Shown here: positions 1-11,996 of the stretch, in pieces
Numbering within the stretch: position 1 is the stretch's first letter
Layout: each line of letters opens with the position of its first letter
Source of the DNA: Tausonia pullulans
Lineage: Eukaryota; Basidiomycota; Tremellomycetes; Cystofilobasidiales; Mrakiaceae
Assembly: GCA_951802195.1 (NCBI GenBank)
Contig: OX637632.1
Location: 620,001 to 684,000, forward strand
Direction: 5' to 3'
Length of the DNA stretch: 64,000 nucleotides
Notes under the pieces: generated by a model
Seen by the model: the letters and a program-made list of their open reading frames with translations, nothing else
What the model was told of the DNA's origin: nothing
The model's database searches: none
Position numbers and translations under genes: made by a program

Positions 1-1
1 G

Positions 2-599
2 TCTCTCTCCACCCTCACGCCGACACTCCTCGCATTTCAAGGCCAGGCCCTGCCTCATCTCCCTTTCGTCCAGTCGCGGTCGACGGCACTCCTCCAAGAG
101 TTCAAGTTCATGCCCGCCCACGATAACCCGGCGCTCGGTGGGCCCGAGGGGCAAGGCATCTTTGAGCTGAGGACGTACAGTCTTGTCCCTGGAGCGATGC
201 TTGAGTGGGAGGCTGCTTGGCGCAAGGGTATTGAGGCAAGGAGGCGGTTCGTTGTGAGTGTCAGGGGCACTGCGTTATAAAAAAGTTCGGTTCTTCGCTG
301 ATGCCACCCGTCCTTTCCAGAACCCTGCAGGCGCGTGGTTTACCCAGGTCGGCCCACTCCACACGGTCCATCACCTTTGGCAGTACCCGGATCTCGAGCA
401 GCGCAAGCTCACTCGCGAAAAGGCCTGGGAGGTCTCGGGTTGGTCCGAGACGGTCAGGGATGTGAGTTGAGAATCCGCCACCCTGGCGTACTTACAGCGC
501 TGATTACCTGAACACGAAAAAAAATAACAGACTGTCAAACTCGCCAAGAGTATGACGTCCCAGATCTTGGTGCCTTGCGAATGGAGCCCAATGAAGTGA
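2..599 (+). CDS. NIPSNAP-family protein, 3' end (partial)
   Basis: Three exons are visible: the window edge to 253, 321-461 and 531-599. Introns start with GTGAGT and end in CAG, and all joins are phase 0. The product runs through a segment ending FELRTYSLVPG, then WFTQVGPLHTVHHLWQY, and closes with VPCEWSPMK before TGA. This is the ferredoxin-like NIPSNAP fold: an opening ELRTY strand, a central W/H-rich stretch and a C-terminal segment. NIPSNAP proteins are mostly mitochondrial and linked to membrane traffic or mitophagy signalling; the biochemical role in fungi is not settled. The N-terminus, including any mitochondrial presequence, lies outside the window, so targeting cannot be judged. 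The gene is followed by the biotin-protein ligase on the same strand, about 430 bp downstream. Confidence 0.85.
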
Positions 600-1030
600 A
601 TAAAAGTCACTGGAATTGCATGACTAGGCCACTCTCTCCTCAGCAACCGGGAAAAACGCAGTTGGCGAAGAGACATATATACCCCAAGCCCCACCCATAC
701 ATATGAGAAACTTCCTTGGGGAGAGTGCAGTCAGTGGCACGAGCAACCGGCGTCCGAAGCGCGTGGGGCTCTTGACCGACCGGTCGCGTTGCGCAGGCCC
801 CACCCGTCGCTGTCCCCAATGGCGCAATGAGAATGGCCCTCCCGTTATGTTGTCCTCACCGCCCACCTACCCCATCAATCCGGTTCTCGCCGAGGCCAAC
901 ATACCACCCAGCTCCCCTCTTCTTTTGCGTCTACGTGATCTAGTTCTTGTTTCGTCCTTATCTCGGTCACGCTCTTTCTGTCCCCAACCGGTTCATCGAC
1001 AGCCGATCCCCTCCATCCCACCAAACCACC
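600..1030 (+). promoter_or_regulatory. intergenic/promoter region upstream of the biotin-protein ligase
   Basis: This 431-bp gap separates the NIPSNAP-like stop from the BPL1 start. It holds no supported gene. The last 100 bases are pyrimidine-rich, as is common upstream of start codons in this window. I see no clear TATA box. Confidence 0.4.
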
Positions 1031-3418
1031 ATGTCCGCCCCCCATCCCCCTCGCTTCAATGTTCTCATTTACTCGGGCCCCGGCACCGCTGCATCCTCGC
1101 TTGCCCAGACGACTCGCACGCTCCGGGCGGTTCTCATGCCGTACTACACTGTCCAGCTGGTAACGCCCCAGGAGCTGCTGTCAGACCCATGGACCACCAA
1201 GTGCGCGCTGCTCGTCATGCCGGGCGGTCGGGACACTCCTTACCACTCTGCCCTTTCCGGTCGGGGTAATGAGCTCATCCGCGACTTTGTCGAGACGGGC
1301 GGAGCGTACCTCGGCATCTGCGCGGGGGGCTACTACGGCGCTCGCGAGATACGGTTCATGCTCGAGGACCCACAGATGCGGGTGCAGACCAAGCGCGAGC
1401 TCGCCTTCTGGGACGGCCCTTGCGAGGGTACCGTCTTCCCTGGATTTGAGTATGGTGGCGAGGGTGGCGCGCGAGGCTGCAAGTTGGTCCTAGAGAATGG
1501 AGGCAGCGAGCTCGAAGAGGCCATCCGGTGCTCGCCGTCGAAGGTCCAACCTAAGCCGCTCGCCATCGAGGGCTCGGCCGTCTCCCACATCTACTACAAT
1601 GGCGGAGGCTGCTTTGTTCCCCCCAAAAACCCGTCGGCGGCTTTCAAGCGCGACACTCGCGTCCTCGCGAGGTACGCCGACCGACCGGACCAGCCCGCCG
1701 CTGCCGTCTGGATCAAGGTCAACAAGGGGCGGGCCGTTCTCATCGGCTCGCACCCGGAGTACTCGCTGTTCGACGAGCCGCTCCAGTCGGCGCTCGAGAA
1801 GGACGTCAGTAGCACGAAGCCAGCCCTGACGGAGAAAGAGCGCGCGCACGCGGAGAGCCAAAGACTTGAGTTCATGCGCGGCTTGCTCCTCGCTCTCGGA
1901 CTCGGCATCCCCGACGACACTTCGGTCAATCTCCACAAACCGACTCGCCCTCTCCCCCAGTTCCTTGTCGCCCACCCGTCCCAGCCGGATCTCCCCTCGA
2001 AGCTCCTCGACAACCTCAGCCGTCACCTCACCGCTCCCGCTGCGTCAGCCGACCCGGGCCCTTCAATCCTCGTCGACTCGAACGATACATTCCATGTACA
2101 CAAATCGACGGACTTGCCCTCGGTTGATGCCTTCCTCGCCCAGATGCGGTCATCAGACATTACCGTCGAGGAGGAGGACGATCTTAACAAGGTCATCAAG
2201 GACATCGTGGTCGTCCCCGCCGATGGCAAGCAGGAGCGCAGCTGGACGCCGCTTTTCGACTGGGAGAAGTACTGGTCTGTGCTCGACAAGTCGAGGTCTG
2301 AGAAGCAGGGCGCTGCCGGTCGTGAGGGCAGGAAGAACCGGCTTGGTGACCTCGTCTTCTATTCTGAGGCCGTCACATCGACGCAGACTTTGCTCGAGAG
2401 GTTCATCATTGCTCCTTGCCTCCGCTGTCTGTGCATACACTGAAAGTCCCTCTCGTTCGCTCTCAGGAATCACACGCTCTTCGCGTCGGTCCCCTTGCCG
2501 ATATCCTCCTTCGCATCCTACCAGCTTGCTGCCCGCGGTCGCTCCGGCAACGCCTGGCTCTCCCCGCAAGGCATGGCCGTCGTTTCCTTCGCGCTCGAGC
2601 TCACGACAGCCCAGGCGCCCAAAGTTGTCTTCGTTCAGTACCTCGCGGCGCTTGCCATCGCCGTCGCGCTCGATCCGACAGGCAAGCTCGGCGTGAAGAT
2701 CAAGTGGCCGAATGACGTCTATGCCGTCGTCGGGGAGGGCAAAACGGCGGAAAAGCTGAAGATTGGAGGAATCCTCGTCAGTTCGGTCTTCACCGACGGC
2801 AAATTCAAGGTCATGCCTGGTAGGTCACTCTTTCTTGTTCTCTTACCCTAGCGTTTTTTTTCTAACTCGATGCTGCTCCCCTCCAGGCTGCGGTGTCAGC
2901 ATTTTGAACCCCCACCCGACGACCTCGCTCTTCTCGCTCATCAAGGCCTACAACGAGAAGCTCGGCGAGGGCGATGAGCCGTTGCCAGTCCCCACCATCG
3001 AGGAGTCGCTCGCCAAGATCCTCGCGACGTTCGAAGCCTACTGGGACGTATTTGTCTCAGCCGAGGGGTCAGGGTTTGAGCCGTTCTTATCCGAGTACCT
3101 TGATAGGTGGCTCCACTCGTACGTCTCTGTTCTCTCCTCACCATGTCTGGCCAGCGATCTGACTCTTTCCTTTTCAGCGGCGAAATCGTCCGGCTAACAT
3201 CCCACGTCCCGCCCCTGAGCGTCATCATCTCAACCATCACGCTCGACCATGGTCTTCTCCGGACGATTCCCATCCGAGGGTCGGATTCTTCGTATGGTTC
3301 GAGCGAGTACGACCGGTATCGTAAGCCAGCGAACAACTGGAACGAGCCCGAATTCATCGACCTCCAGCCGGACGGCAACAGCTTTGACATAATGAAGGGG
3401 ATGATCCGGAAGAAGTGA
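1031..3418 (+). CDS. BPL1: Biotin-protein ligase (holocarboxylase synthetase)
   Basis: Exons 1031-2400, 2467-2819, 2887-3118 and 3178-3418; all phases agree. The enzyme makes biotinyl-5'-AMP and attaches biotin to the lysine of pyruvate and acetyl-CoA carboxylases. The N-terminal third is a glutamine-amidotransferase-like domain with a nucleophile-elbow motif, GICAGGYYG, as in other fungal Bpl1 proteins. The catalytic domain in exons 2-4 has the biotin/ATP loop ARGRSGNAWLSPQG, the lysine motif KIKWPNDVY, and the C-terminal cap ending LQPDGNSFDIMKG. The ATG at 1031 is preceded by CACC, and an earlier in-frame non-ATG extension is unlikely. The first intron uses an unusual GTTCAT donor, supported because the splice restores a continuous domain. 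The length, about 730 residues, is normal for fungal Bpl1. Confidence 0.95.
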
Positions 3419-3775
3419 GGGGTAAATTTTCTAGAGTTTTTTTTCTGTGGGATGCTTAGACGATGAGATGGGATGCACTAGAATGAATTGAAATGATCCT
3501 CAAATTGCGCTGCTGGGTCTCGCTGGACTCGTTCCTTCTTCGCCTGGAAACTCGTAGTGAGGTGGACGAAAGACCGTGAGGTCGAGGCCTTTGAATCCCC
3601 TCAAACGATGAAGCACTCGCTCGCTCTTCTGCCCCCTGACGCGTCAAAGGGGCCGGCGCGCTTCGCCTCTTGACTTCACTCGTCTCCTCTTGACTCCCAT
3701 CAAAGCGTCCCGACCAACCAGGTCCCGCTAACCTTCGCCTCGCCCTCTCTCCCGCCCGTCTACGTCTGCTCCTTT
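3419..3775 (+). promoter_or_regulatory. BPL1 3' region and MOB4 promoter
   Basis: A 357-bp gap between two same-strand genes. It has an oligo-T stretch shortly after the BPL1 stop and a C/T-rich leader before the next ATG. I see no gene in it. Confidence 0.35.
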
Positions 3776-5641
3776 ATGTCGGACGACACTCTACCGTCAG
3801 AGGCTTCTACAGCCCCTTCTTCATCGAATGCACAGGGATCCTTGAGGATGAGGCCCTCGCTTCGTCTCATGCGCGGCTCGTCGATCGCCGTACGCCGTCG
3901 TCGTCGTCTTTCATTTTCCCTGGGCCCACTTGCTTTCGCTGACTTCCTCTCCCTCTCTATGCGACGTCAGGATCTCCCCGTTGGCTGCTATCCGGACCCG
4001 CAGCTCGCGGATTTTGCAGGCGTCTACGAGCACGGCGAGTACCTCTCGGTCCTCATTGCGACGAAGGCAAGCGTTGGCAAGCTCGCTGAGGTGCCGTCAT
4101 TCAGTGGTGAGCCGGAAGAGGAGGTTGACGAGGGGGAAAGAATGCTGGTAAGTCCGGAGGTCTCCCACTTATGGCTGGAGGGCTAGTTTCTTCGGGCGAT
4201 CGTATAAGGAGAGAGGGAGGCTTGCTGCTGTCACTGCAACAAGAACGTGACGCTGACTCTCCCCTTCCTCGGCATGATAGTGGCTCTACGAACACTTGTT
4301 GTCAGTCGTCGTCTAGCTTTAGTACACATGGAACGACGAGACGAGATGGGGTCATCTTCGCCCTTGCCTTTATCTCTTCACTGGCTACTTCCGCTGACCT
4401 ACCCGACGTGATATCGCTCTCTTGACGACATGACTCCAGGCGTCTCCCTGCAGACCTCACCCCGCTCGTCACGTCGCTTCTTGAGCATTGCACATCCAAG
4501 ACGTGCCCGACAATGATGGGTGGCGAGTGGCAGTACCTTTGCGCGGTGAGATTCCCTTCGACTTGTCATGCGCGCGCACATTGCTGAATCACGCCCCTCT
4601 TCCAGGCACACCCTCAAGGCGATGTCCGTTCTCGTCTTCTCTTACGCTATAACTACTTCCTACTGACAGCTCTGCTTGTCCTCTCCAGGTCCGAGAATGT
4701 TGCGCCATTGACTACATCCTCCACACCCTCGATTCGGCGACATCCCGCCTCACCTCCTCGCGAGCCTTCCCTTCCCGGCTCTCCATCCCGCCCTCGTCGG
4801 CCTCCCACCTCCGAGATGTTGCCCGACGGCTAGCTCGCATATTTTCCCATGCATACTGGTCGCATAGGGCGGTGTTTAACGAATGCGAGGTTAGCCTCGG
4901 CCTGCTCTTTTATTTCGCCAATTGGACAAGGCTAATCCTTCTATCCGCTCGTAGGCCGAAACTTCTCTCTACGCCCGCTTCGTCCACCTCGTCCAAACGC
5001 ACGCCCTACTTTCGCCTCAGGACCTTTCAATCCCATTCCCTTCCACCTCCAACACCTCCAATCCCTCCACGTTCTCCCGCCATCTCTCAGCGGAAGCGGC
5101 TGACCACTCCGCCCCCTCCACCACCGTGGATGCGCCTTCAACAGCTGACCTAGACGATGATGACGACGGCGACTGGGCTCCTCGGACTACCACCTCTGCC
5201 TCTGGGGCCAGGTTCGCATTCAGTATCTCCCCTTCCGAGGAGGATGACGAGGAGGAGGATCTTTACTCTCCCAGAGAGGAGGAAAGAGAGGGAGGGGGAG
5301 AGCACCCGCATCTGAAGAGGGGTGAGCCAAAGCAGCCGGACTCGGACTGGACGCCTAGCGCGCTGGGGGATTCGAAGTCGCCCCCTCCTGAGGAGAAGGA
5401 GGAGTCGCCAGCAACAACGGCGGACGACCCGCCAACTCCTCCACCGCCGCCGCCACCACCAGCGCCATCCGCCGCCGCAGCAGCAAGAAAGTCGACGACG
5501 GCTCTGCACACCCCCGTGTCCGGAGGAGGTGGGGCAAGAGGGGGGTACGACATGAAGAGCATGGGCCGGAGTGGAAGTCGGAGGATGCTGAGGGAGTTTG
5601 AGCTGGCGAAAACAGCCCAAGGGCCGGATGCGGATGACTAA
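3776..5641 (+). CDS. MOB4: Mob4/phocein-family protein (STRIPAK subunit)
   Basis: Exons 3776-3889, 3971-4147, 4281-4300, 4440-4545, 4606-4623, 4689-4889 and 4955-5641, with all reading phases consistent. Two exons are very short (20 and 18 nt). The Mob1/phocein fold is plain: WLYEHL, then LEHCTSKTCP and WQYLCA with the zinc-binding Cys, then CCAIDYILHTLDSA, FPSRLSIP and FSHAYWSHRAVF carrying the two zinc-binding His, ending with LVQTHALLSPQDL. Spacing follows Mob4/phocein rather than Mob1. Fungal Mob3/Mob4 is a subunit of the STRIPAK phosphatase-kinase complex, which controls cell fusion, development and septation. After the fold comes a tail of about 180 residues, first acidic (runs of D and E), then with a polyproline stretch; human Mob4 ends soon after the fold. 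The tail is probably disordered. Confidence 0.85.
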
Positions 5642-6355
5642 ATGTGTTTGACGCAAGGTGTGGGAGAGGAAGATGATGACGAAATGAAACGACAAGAGGG
5701 AAGAAGAATGGACTGGCGAGGACGACCGAACTGGAATCATTCATGTCTTGCATGACTTGGTCTCGTCTGCCAAGGTACGAATGTCATTCGCTAAATCTCT
5801 TCAGCTCCACTGCTCGCATAAAATTGGTCTCAGCGAGAAGTAATCGAGGTATTCGATAGTGAGCAAACCCGTTGAGCGTCGTCTCACGTAGTACGTCCTG
5901 CTGCTGATATGTCAGGCTCTCAGACAAAGCGCCAAGCGTACAGCCGTCGAGCCGGCTTTTGTTTCCCGTTCATATGTAGGCTTCGAATTTTAACCGAACG
6001 GATTCTCCGGTCTCCTTAGAGCGTGGTTCCCGGATCTGGGGGCCGGAGCGCACAAATCTCGCTCCACGCCAACAGAAATCCTGTGAGCCGATCTTGATGC
6101 CTAGTACAAAGCCTCTTCACTTGGCCGCTCATATATTTGTTGTGCTAGCTTACTGATACTTCTTAGCTCAATTCTAACGGCGTCACTCGTGGCAATCACA
6201 TCGTCTCGCCTCATCGGTGCCTACTCAGTCAACTGGGTCTCTGGTAGAATTTTCTTTCCCCTCACCTCCATCTCTTCTGCGCTGAACTTCGGACTTGATT
6301 ATCCTAGACTATATTAGCAGATCAACTGTTCCCTCTTTCCAGGCAGAGAAGCTTA

Positions 6356-6863
6356 GACCACGCGCGCCATCGATTGCCTTGGTCCTCGCCGCACCCTGGA
6401 GCGCTTCTTCCGCCGTCCCCTGGTAGAACGGTCAGCCGACGTCAACATCGACAAGGCTCCCTTTCTGCAAGGACAACTGCCGTTTGCTTGCGAAAGCTTT
6501 GCCGACCTCGGATGCATTCCACGGGCAGCGTTGCTCAAGGACAACGCAACGTGGTTTCAGCTGCCGTGGCAGCCAGCCTCCTCTTGCCTCTCTCTTTCTG
6601 TTCTCTCATTCATCCAGGGAAGGGCTCTCTTGGGGTCCCCCCCCCCCCCCCCCTCCCGCTGTGGCTGTTCCTTGTGGCCCATCACTCGCCCTGAGTATGA
6701 CGCGCTGCTCGACATCTCTCCCTCTGGCTTTGTTTCCGGCTTCGTTTTCATCTCTCCCCGACCTAAATCGTGCGGCAAGACCAATGGGATAGAACCAGGG
6801 GGAACAGACTACAGTACTGACCCGAGGGAGAGAGCGAAAACGGCCAGGGGGATGCTGCACTAG
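6356..6863 (+). CDS. possible coding exon, product unknown
   Basis: A stretch of about 169 codons is open in one plus-strand frame directly after an AG at 6354-6355, with codon use (C-rich third positions) like the real exons around it. The translation contains ERFFRRPLVERSADV, CESFADLGCIPRAALLKDN and FVFISPRPKSCG. It runs through the 17-C tract in frame. No start codon or upstream exon could be tied to it and I do not recognise the protein. It may be the last exon of a short gene, or a chance open frame in GC-rich DNA. Confidence 0.25.
6637..6653. repeat. poly-C homopolymer (17 C)
   Basis: An uninterrupted run of C, lying inside the doubtful open frame. Its length is likely to vary between isolates or to be miscounted in sequencing. 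Confidence 0.9.
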
Positions 6864-7108
6864 AAGAGAAAGCCGACAAGAACAAAGAGACAAAGAGATA
6901 GAGCGAGAACGCGATAGTGAAAAAGAGAGTAAAAGGATATGAGGAGAGGTGAGTTATGCGATTGAAAGGCAGGGGAGTAAAGAGTGCTAGCCGGAGTGAG
7001 AGTGAAAGAGACCTGTTAGATGCAACGAGAACCCGGGACAGCAGATAGACTGCACGGAGGGCGAGACAGGAAGATAGAGAGGTCTAACCCGAGTCGAAGC
7101 GGCTGCGT

Positions 7109-9244
7109 CTACCGTTTTGGGGCTGGCACCGGCATCGTCCTCTGTCTTGTCGTTGGCGTCGTCGTGTCCATCGACGACGACGTCATGGCGGCGCCAAGCC
7201 TCAACGGCCGACTCAACCAGGACGAATCAGCGCCGCCCCCGGCACTCGAAGAAGAACGTGAGGTCGTCTCCTCGTGGAAAGGACTTCCCAGCGCCAACTC
7301 CCCGAGCGCGAGCCAGCTGGTGGGTTTTGAGGGCTGGATGCCCATGAGGGTTGGAGGATCCGACGTGCCGAACGATGACGTCAAGGAGAAGGACGAGAAA
7401 GACGACGAAGAGGGTGAAGTGGAGGAGGACAACGTCGGGGGAGATGAGCAGGAGATGAGCGAGGAGGGAGCAGTGGGCGCAGCAGGGCGAGATCGCTTTT
7501 TGATGGGGGAGCCAATTGTCGTGAGGATCGGCTCGGCGGGGGCGTCCGGGTCATCGGCGCCGTCAATGTGGACGGGTGAGGAAGAGGGCGAGATGTCATC
7601 TGGCGGAGGCGCAGAGAAGGGCCGGTTATAGTGGTTATTAGTCTGAGCGTCCGTAGTCTCCCGGATGAGGGTGGCGAAGGTTCCCGAGGCGTGTGAAGTT
7701 GAGCGGAGGAGGCGGTGGGTCTTGGCCTTGATGATGCGCGTGTCGGTGGAGGAGGTCGAATCGGAGGGAGCAGGTGGAGGCTCAACGCCAGTCATGGACG
7801 TAGGGTTGTTGGTATTGATGGCCGGATCAACGCCTGAGGAGGAGGAAGGGAAAGAGGATGGAGGTGGCATAGACACGGATGAGGAGAGCGCAGCTCGGAT
7901 GTAGCTGTAGAAGAAGGAAGAAGGCGTTCATTCGTCAGTCAGGAAACGGGCGACTTTGATGGCGAGCAACTCTCAATGTGAGAGCGACACTGAAACGCCG
8001 CGCCTCGATATCGCGCGCGCAAACGCAACTAACGCAACGCACGCGACCGAGAGCAGTTGTGCCGATGCCCCATGAAGCAGAGACACAAAGAGAAGGAGAA
8101 GACCTACGGGTTCACAGAGCTTGAGCTGGCTCTCCGTAGGACTGTCGACGGCCTAAGGGAGGCTCGCCGGGCTTGCGAGGCGGACATGACGGGAGGAGGC
8201 ATTGACCCAAGAGGAGGGAGAGGCACAGCCAAGGACGGATAAGAGGAGTCCGACTCGGCTGTCGTAGCTGTCGGCGTTGGCGGAAGATCCGCAGCACTTG
8301 ACGACAAAGACGGCGATGAGGATGTCGTCTGAGGAGTGGGCGTCGTAGATCGTGAGTTGGCAGCAGACGGCATCGGGGTCGAAGCGGGTGACTTGAACGA
8401 GTTGGAGGCAGCGTTGCGACGCGCCGAGGTTCGGGAAGATTCAACTAAAGGAGGAAGAAGGAGTTGTCAATACTTGTTCTCACTATACATCTCCCCAGGA
8501 GCTCGCTCGGGACCAGGGCCGATGGGGGCAAGATCAACTACGAACTGAACTCCCGATGAGGGACAATCTCGACCGGATCTTCAAGCGCCGGCATGTGCTG
8601 CTTCATCATTAAGCTCGCTTCCTCATTCTCATGAGAACACGCCGGGTCATCCTCCCGACTGTCATCCTCAAAGGCAAGCGGGTCGCCAAGTGAGGAGATT
8701 GCGATCGGGGCCGAGGCCATCGACGGCGAGGCGGCGGCGGCGGCAGCAGCGAGGAGGCGGGCCGTTGACGAGGCGCCTGTAGGCGGCCCGACGGAGCGCG
8801 AGGAGGACTGGAGCTTGGCGGAGAGACTGATAGGGGCGGGTTGGATGGGGAGCAGCACAAGGGCCAAGGAAGGGAGGTGAACGGAGGAAGAGCGTCACTA
8901 ACGGCTCACCGGAACGAGAAGGATCGGATCAAAAGCGTTCTTCTCTCTGGCACATGCGCTGATGCCTCGCCTCCCCTCTACTCTCTCGGTCTCTCTCTCT
9001 CTGCCACACCCATAACGTCGACTCACCTGAAGATCTTGACGTTGCCAGCGAGACCGCCTGCGGTCCCGAGGCCCATGAAGTCATCCATCGAGTCCTGGCG
9101 GCGCATGAGACCCGGCCGGACAGGGCCGTCGTCGTCGTCGCCGCCGCTGCCCGCTGCGTTCGGTCGTGGCTGGCGGGGCGCCGGCGGCGGCTCGAGGGCG
9201 GACCCGAATGGGCGGGCATTGAAAGGCGTCTCCAGCGCGGCCAT
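7109..9244 (-). CDS. uncharacterised Ser/Pro-rich disordered protein
   Basis: Four exons on the minus strand: 9244-9027, 8826-8546, 8444-8108 and 7904-7109. Phases agree at every join, giving about 543 residues. The start is the first in-frame ATG (MAALETPFNARPFGSALE). The protein is mostly low complexity: runs of Ser, Pro, Thr and a polyalanine stretch, with short ordered-looking islands such as RRQDSMDDFMGLG, ASLMMKQHMPALEDPVEIVPH and RIIKAKTHRLLRSTSHASG. I do not recognise a domain. The composition suits a regulatory or scaffold protein of nucleus or cytoplasm, but that is only inference. It is divergent from the gene starting at 9764, with about 520 bp between the two starts. The last exon could extend further if the GT at its end is a donor. 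Confidence 0.6.
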
Positions 9245-9763
9245 GGGCGGATGGATAGGGAGGGCAGGATGGAGGATGGCGGTCGAACGAGGCACAGACG
9301 AAGGGAGGGTCTCGTCGTCACGGCTTGTCTTGAAATGGCCTCGACCCCATCCCCGGAGGGATCTGGCTTCGTGGGGAAGGCCGAGAGACGGGCCATGCGC
9401 TAAATCGACTCCGCCCTCATTCTTTGACCCCTCTTTCTCACACGAGCAAGCAGGAGGGATCGGAGGCGTCGTCGCCCTTCCAAAGATATCCCGCTCGTCG
9501 CCGAGCTAGGCAGAGCCTCGATCTCAAGCATTCCCCGACCGCGACCGTCCATTCTGCTCCCCTCTTCTCGCCTCCCCTCCTCCCGTTCTCTGCCCACCCC
9601 TCCACCCTCCCTCTTCCTTTCCCCTCCTCGCGTCCAGGCCAGAGAGAGCGAGCAGGCCTCGCCCGACGCTGCCTGCCCTCCCTCACGTCGGCCTCGTCTG
9701 CCTTCGTCAGCTGCTCGATAGCCAGCTCGCTTGCAGCCAACCGGCACGCGTGTCTTCCCAGAA
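9245..9763. promoter_or_regulatory. divergent promoter region
   Basis: A 519-bp interval shared by two genes that start at 9244 (minus) and 9764 (plus). It is C/T-rich towards the plus-strand start. No defined motif was recognised. Confidence 0.45.
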
Positions 9764-11996
9764 ATGTCCTCGGCAACCTCCTCCTCTCCCTCCTCCTCTC
9801 CATCATCTCGCTCGGCCTCATCCTTCTCCTCCTCGCCTGCCTCTGGGGCGCCCGGGATCTCCTCAAGCAGCAGCACCCTCCATGCTCGACGGGGCGTCGT
9901 CCCCTCGCGGCCGCTCGTGATCCCGCCTCGAGGCGCGTCGCTCTCGCCTTCGACGTCCGAGACGTCCCTCGGTCGATCGCTCTCGCCTTCCGGTCAGTCG
10001 GTCGTCGTGAAGCGGCCGCCTCAGCTTGAGGGTGGCGTCGAGAGGTCAAATGGGGAAGGGGTTGGGCGTCGAGGTGGCGGGATAAGAATCAATACGTCGA
10101 TCTCCGACGGTCAGGGAGGAGTGGGAAGAGGGGCGGCGACGGCGAGCTCGGCCAACACGGCTTTGACGAGATCCTCTTCTTTGTCTCGGGACCAAGCAAT
10201 TGGAGGATCATCGCCTCATCAGAATGGCCAGCAACGGCCTCAGCCCTCAGAGCGCAAGGAGAGTCTTTTGCGAAAGGAGCTCAGCGGTTGGAAGGCCACC
10301 CTTGGCCTGTGAGTCGTCCGTCGGTTCCGCTGCGACACGTGCCAATACTGATCAACGTCTCCCTTACTCCTACAGGCCATCCTCCCCATCGACGCCCTCC
10401 TTCTCGCCCTACTCACACTCGAACTTCCCAGACCACTCGCCTGGCAGCGTTCACGAACTATGTCTCTCCGCCGAACTCGAAAATAATTCTCCGACCCAGC
10501 GCCAGCATCCGCAGCGCCATCTCCGCCTCGCGTCCGAGAGCTTGCCTCGCTCACCGGCTTCTCCCATCCACCAGCAAGACATCGACGACGAAGAGAACGG
10601 AGGCATCACTCCGACAGATACTCGCGGCGTTGGCGGAGGAGCCTCCAGGCCACCCCTCGCTTCGCGCCAGAGTGGCAGCAGCATCCATAGTGTCGGCAGC
10701 GCCGCCAGCAAGCACCAGCGACGGAAGAGCCTCTCCCTTGGCTTTGGCTTTGGCTCGCGAGAGGCCCGGCGGCCGCCCTCGACGTCGGATGAGAGCAGTC
10801 TCGTCGAGCGCGAGGAGGAGCTCAGTTCGCCACCCCGGAGAGGCTCGCTCTCGTCCTTGACGCTATCGTACAACGGTTCCTCAGCAGCCCTGTCGACGGC
10901 TTCGACTCCCTCCTTTGCCGACGCGTCTGCCTCGCCCGTTAAGGGTGCCTTTTCCTCGCCCTTCTCCCCTCCTCTCCACGCAGCGCGTCTGCCCCCTGTG
11001 GTGCTGGGGCGTCACCAGTCAGGGGGCGGTGGTGGCGGCGCCGGCGGCGGCGGCGGCGGTGGTGGTGGTCGTCTTAACCAGTTGCAACAACGCGGCTCGC
11101 CCTTGCCATCCTCCTCACCTATCTCCCCCGCGCCACTTTCTTCGTCGAGCAGCGAGCGGACGGGGTTCTCCCAAAGGCTAGCCAAAGGCACTCTTGGATC
11201 CGTCTCCAACATTGCTGGCTTCCTCCGTCGCGGTGGGGGTATTGGCGGCGAGTCCTCAAACCTGTCTGGTCGAGCGTTCTCCCCACCGCCACCCGACAGC
11301 AATGACCGCCCTCATTTCTCCTTCCACTCAATCATCCACCCATCGTCACATCCATCTGCATCATCTTCTCCCGGTTCCCTATCGTCGTCTCACTCTCCCT
11401 CTTTCTCTTCCGCCTCTACAGCCGCTACCAACGGGCGCAAGCCGCCTCTCACGTCCTTCCTCTCGTCTTCTTCCTACGCCACAGCCAACACACATATCAC
11501 CAGTGCCAGCACGACTCTTCCTTCCCAACATTCTCTACAAGGCTCTGCCCGACCAGCATCTTCTCCTCCTCCACCACCGCCTCCTTTGGCCGCTACCACC
11601 TGGCCACCATCTCAGCCCCTGACCCTCTCTCCACCACCACCACCGGCACCTGAACAACTCTCGGCGCAAGCCCTCTTGACCCACGCCCTTCGCATCGTCC
11701 GACTCTGCCACCCGGACTCGCCTCTCTCCGACGCCCACAATAACGACGACGGGTCAATCAAGTTCCCGCGGTCGCGCCACCTTGTCAAGGAGGCGCTCTC
11801 CGGGTTCGAACTGCTCGCCTCCGACTCGAACAAGGATGATGATGCCGCTGGCGGAAGGAGACAGCTCGATCTGTGGATTCGGACGGGGGAGGGAAGACCC
11901 CCAGAGGGGGTCGGGGGATGGGCGAGTCAGAGGCAGACCCAGGCGGTCGCTCTCGGTGGCGGGGGCAGGAAGAGGAGGCAGGAGAAGTGGGGTTGA
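9764..11996 (+). CDS. uncharacterised Ser/Pro/Gly-rich protein
   Basis: Two exons, 9764-10308 and 10376-11996, joined in phase 2 across a GTGAGT..CAG intron; about 721 residues. Almost the whole chain is low complexity: Ser-rich N-terminus, a polyglycine tract, polyproline runs, and many RRxS-like sites such as HQRRKSLSLGFG and RRGSLSSLTLS that look like basophilic kinase targets (AGC/PKA type, inferred from motif). One ordered-looking helix lies near the C-terminus (LLTHALRIVRLCHPDSPL, then RHLVKEALSGFELLAS). It is probably a phospho-regulated scaffold or signalling protein; no family is recognised. An upstream in-frame non-ATG extension is not needed. Confidence 0.65.

Larger units (their letters stand above)
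5642..7108. other. gene-poor spacer
   Basis: About 1.5 kb with no well-supported gene. It contains one doubtful coding stretch (6356-6863, listed separately), a 17-base C tract at 6637-6653, and a purine-rich GAGAGA-type stretch from about 6815 to 7100 that lies just past the 3' end of the minus-strand gene beginning at 7109. It could hold untranslated regions or a short unspliced transcript, but nothing specific can be assigned. Confidence 0.4.

Noticed and set aside
5642-7108. Possible mobile-element remnant in the spacer
   Set aside because: No terminal repeats, target-site duplication or transposase-like sequence was seen; only a C tract and purine-rich sequence.
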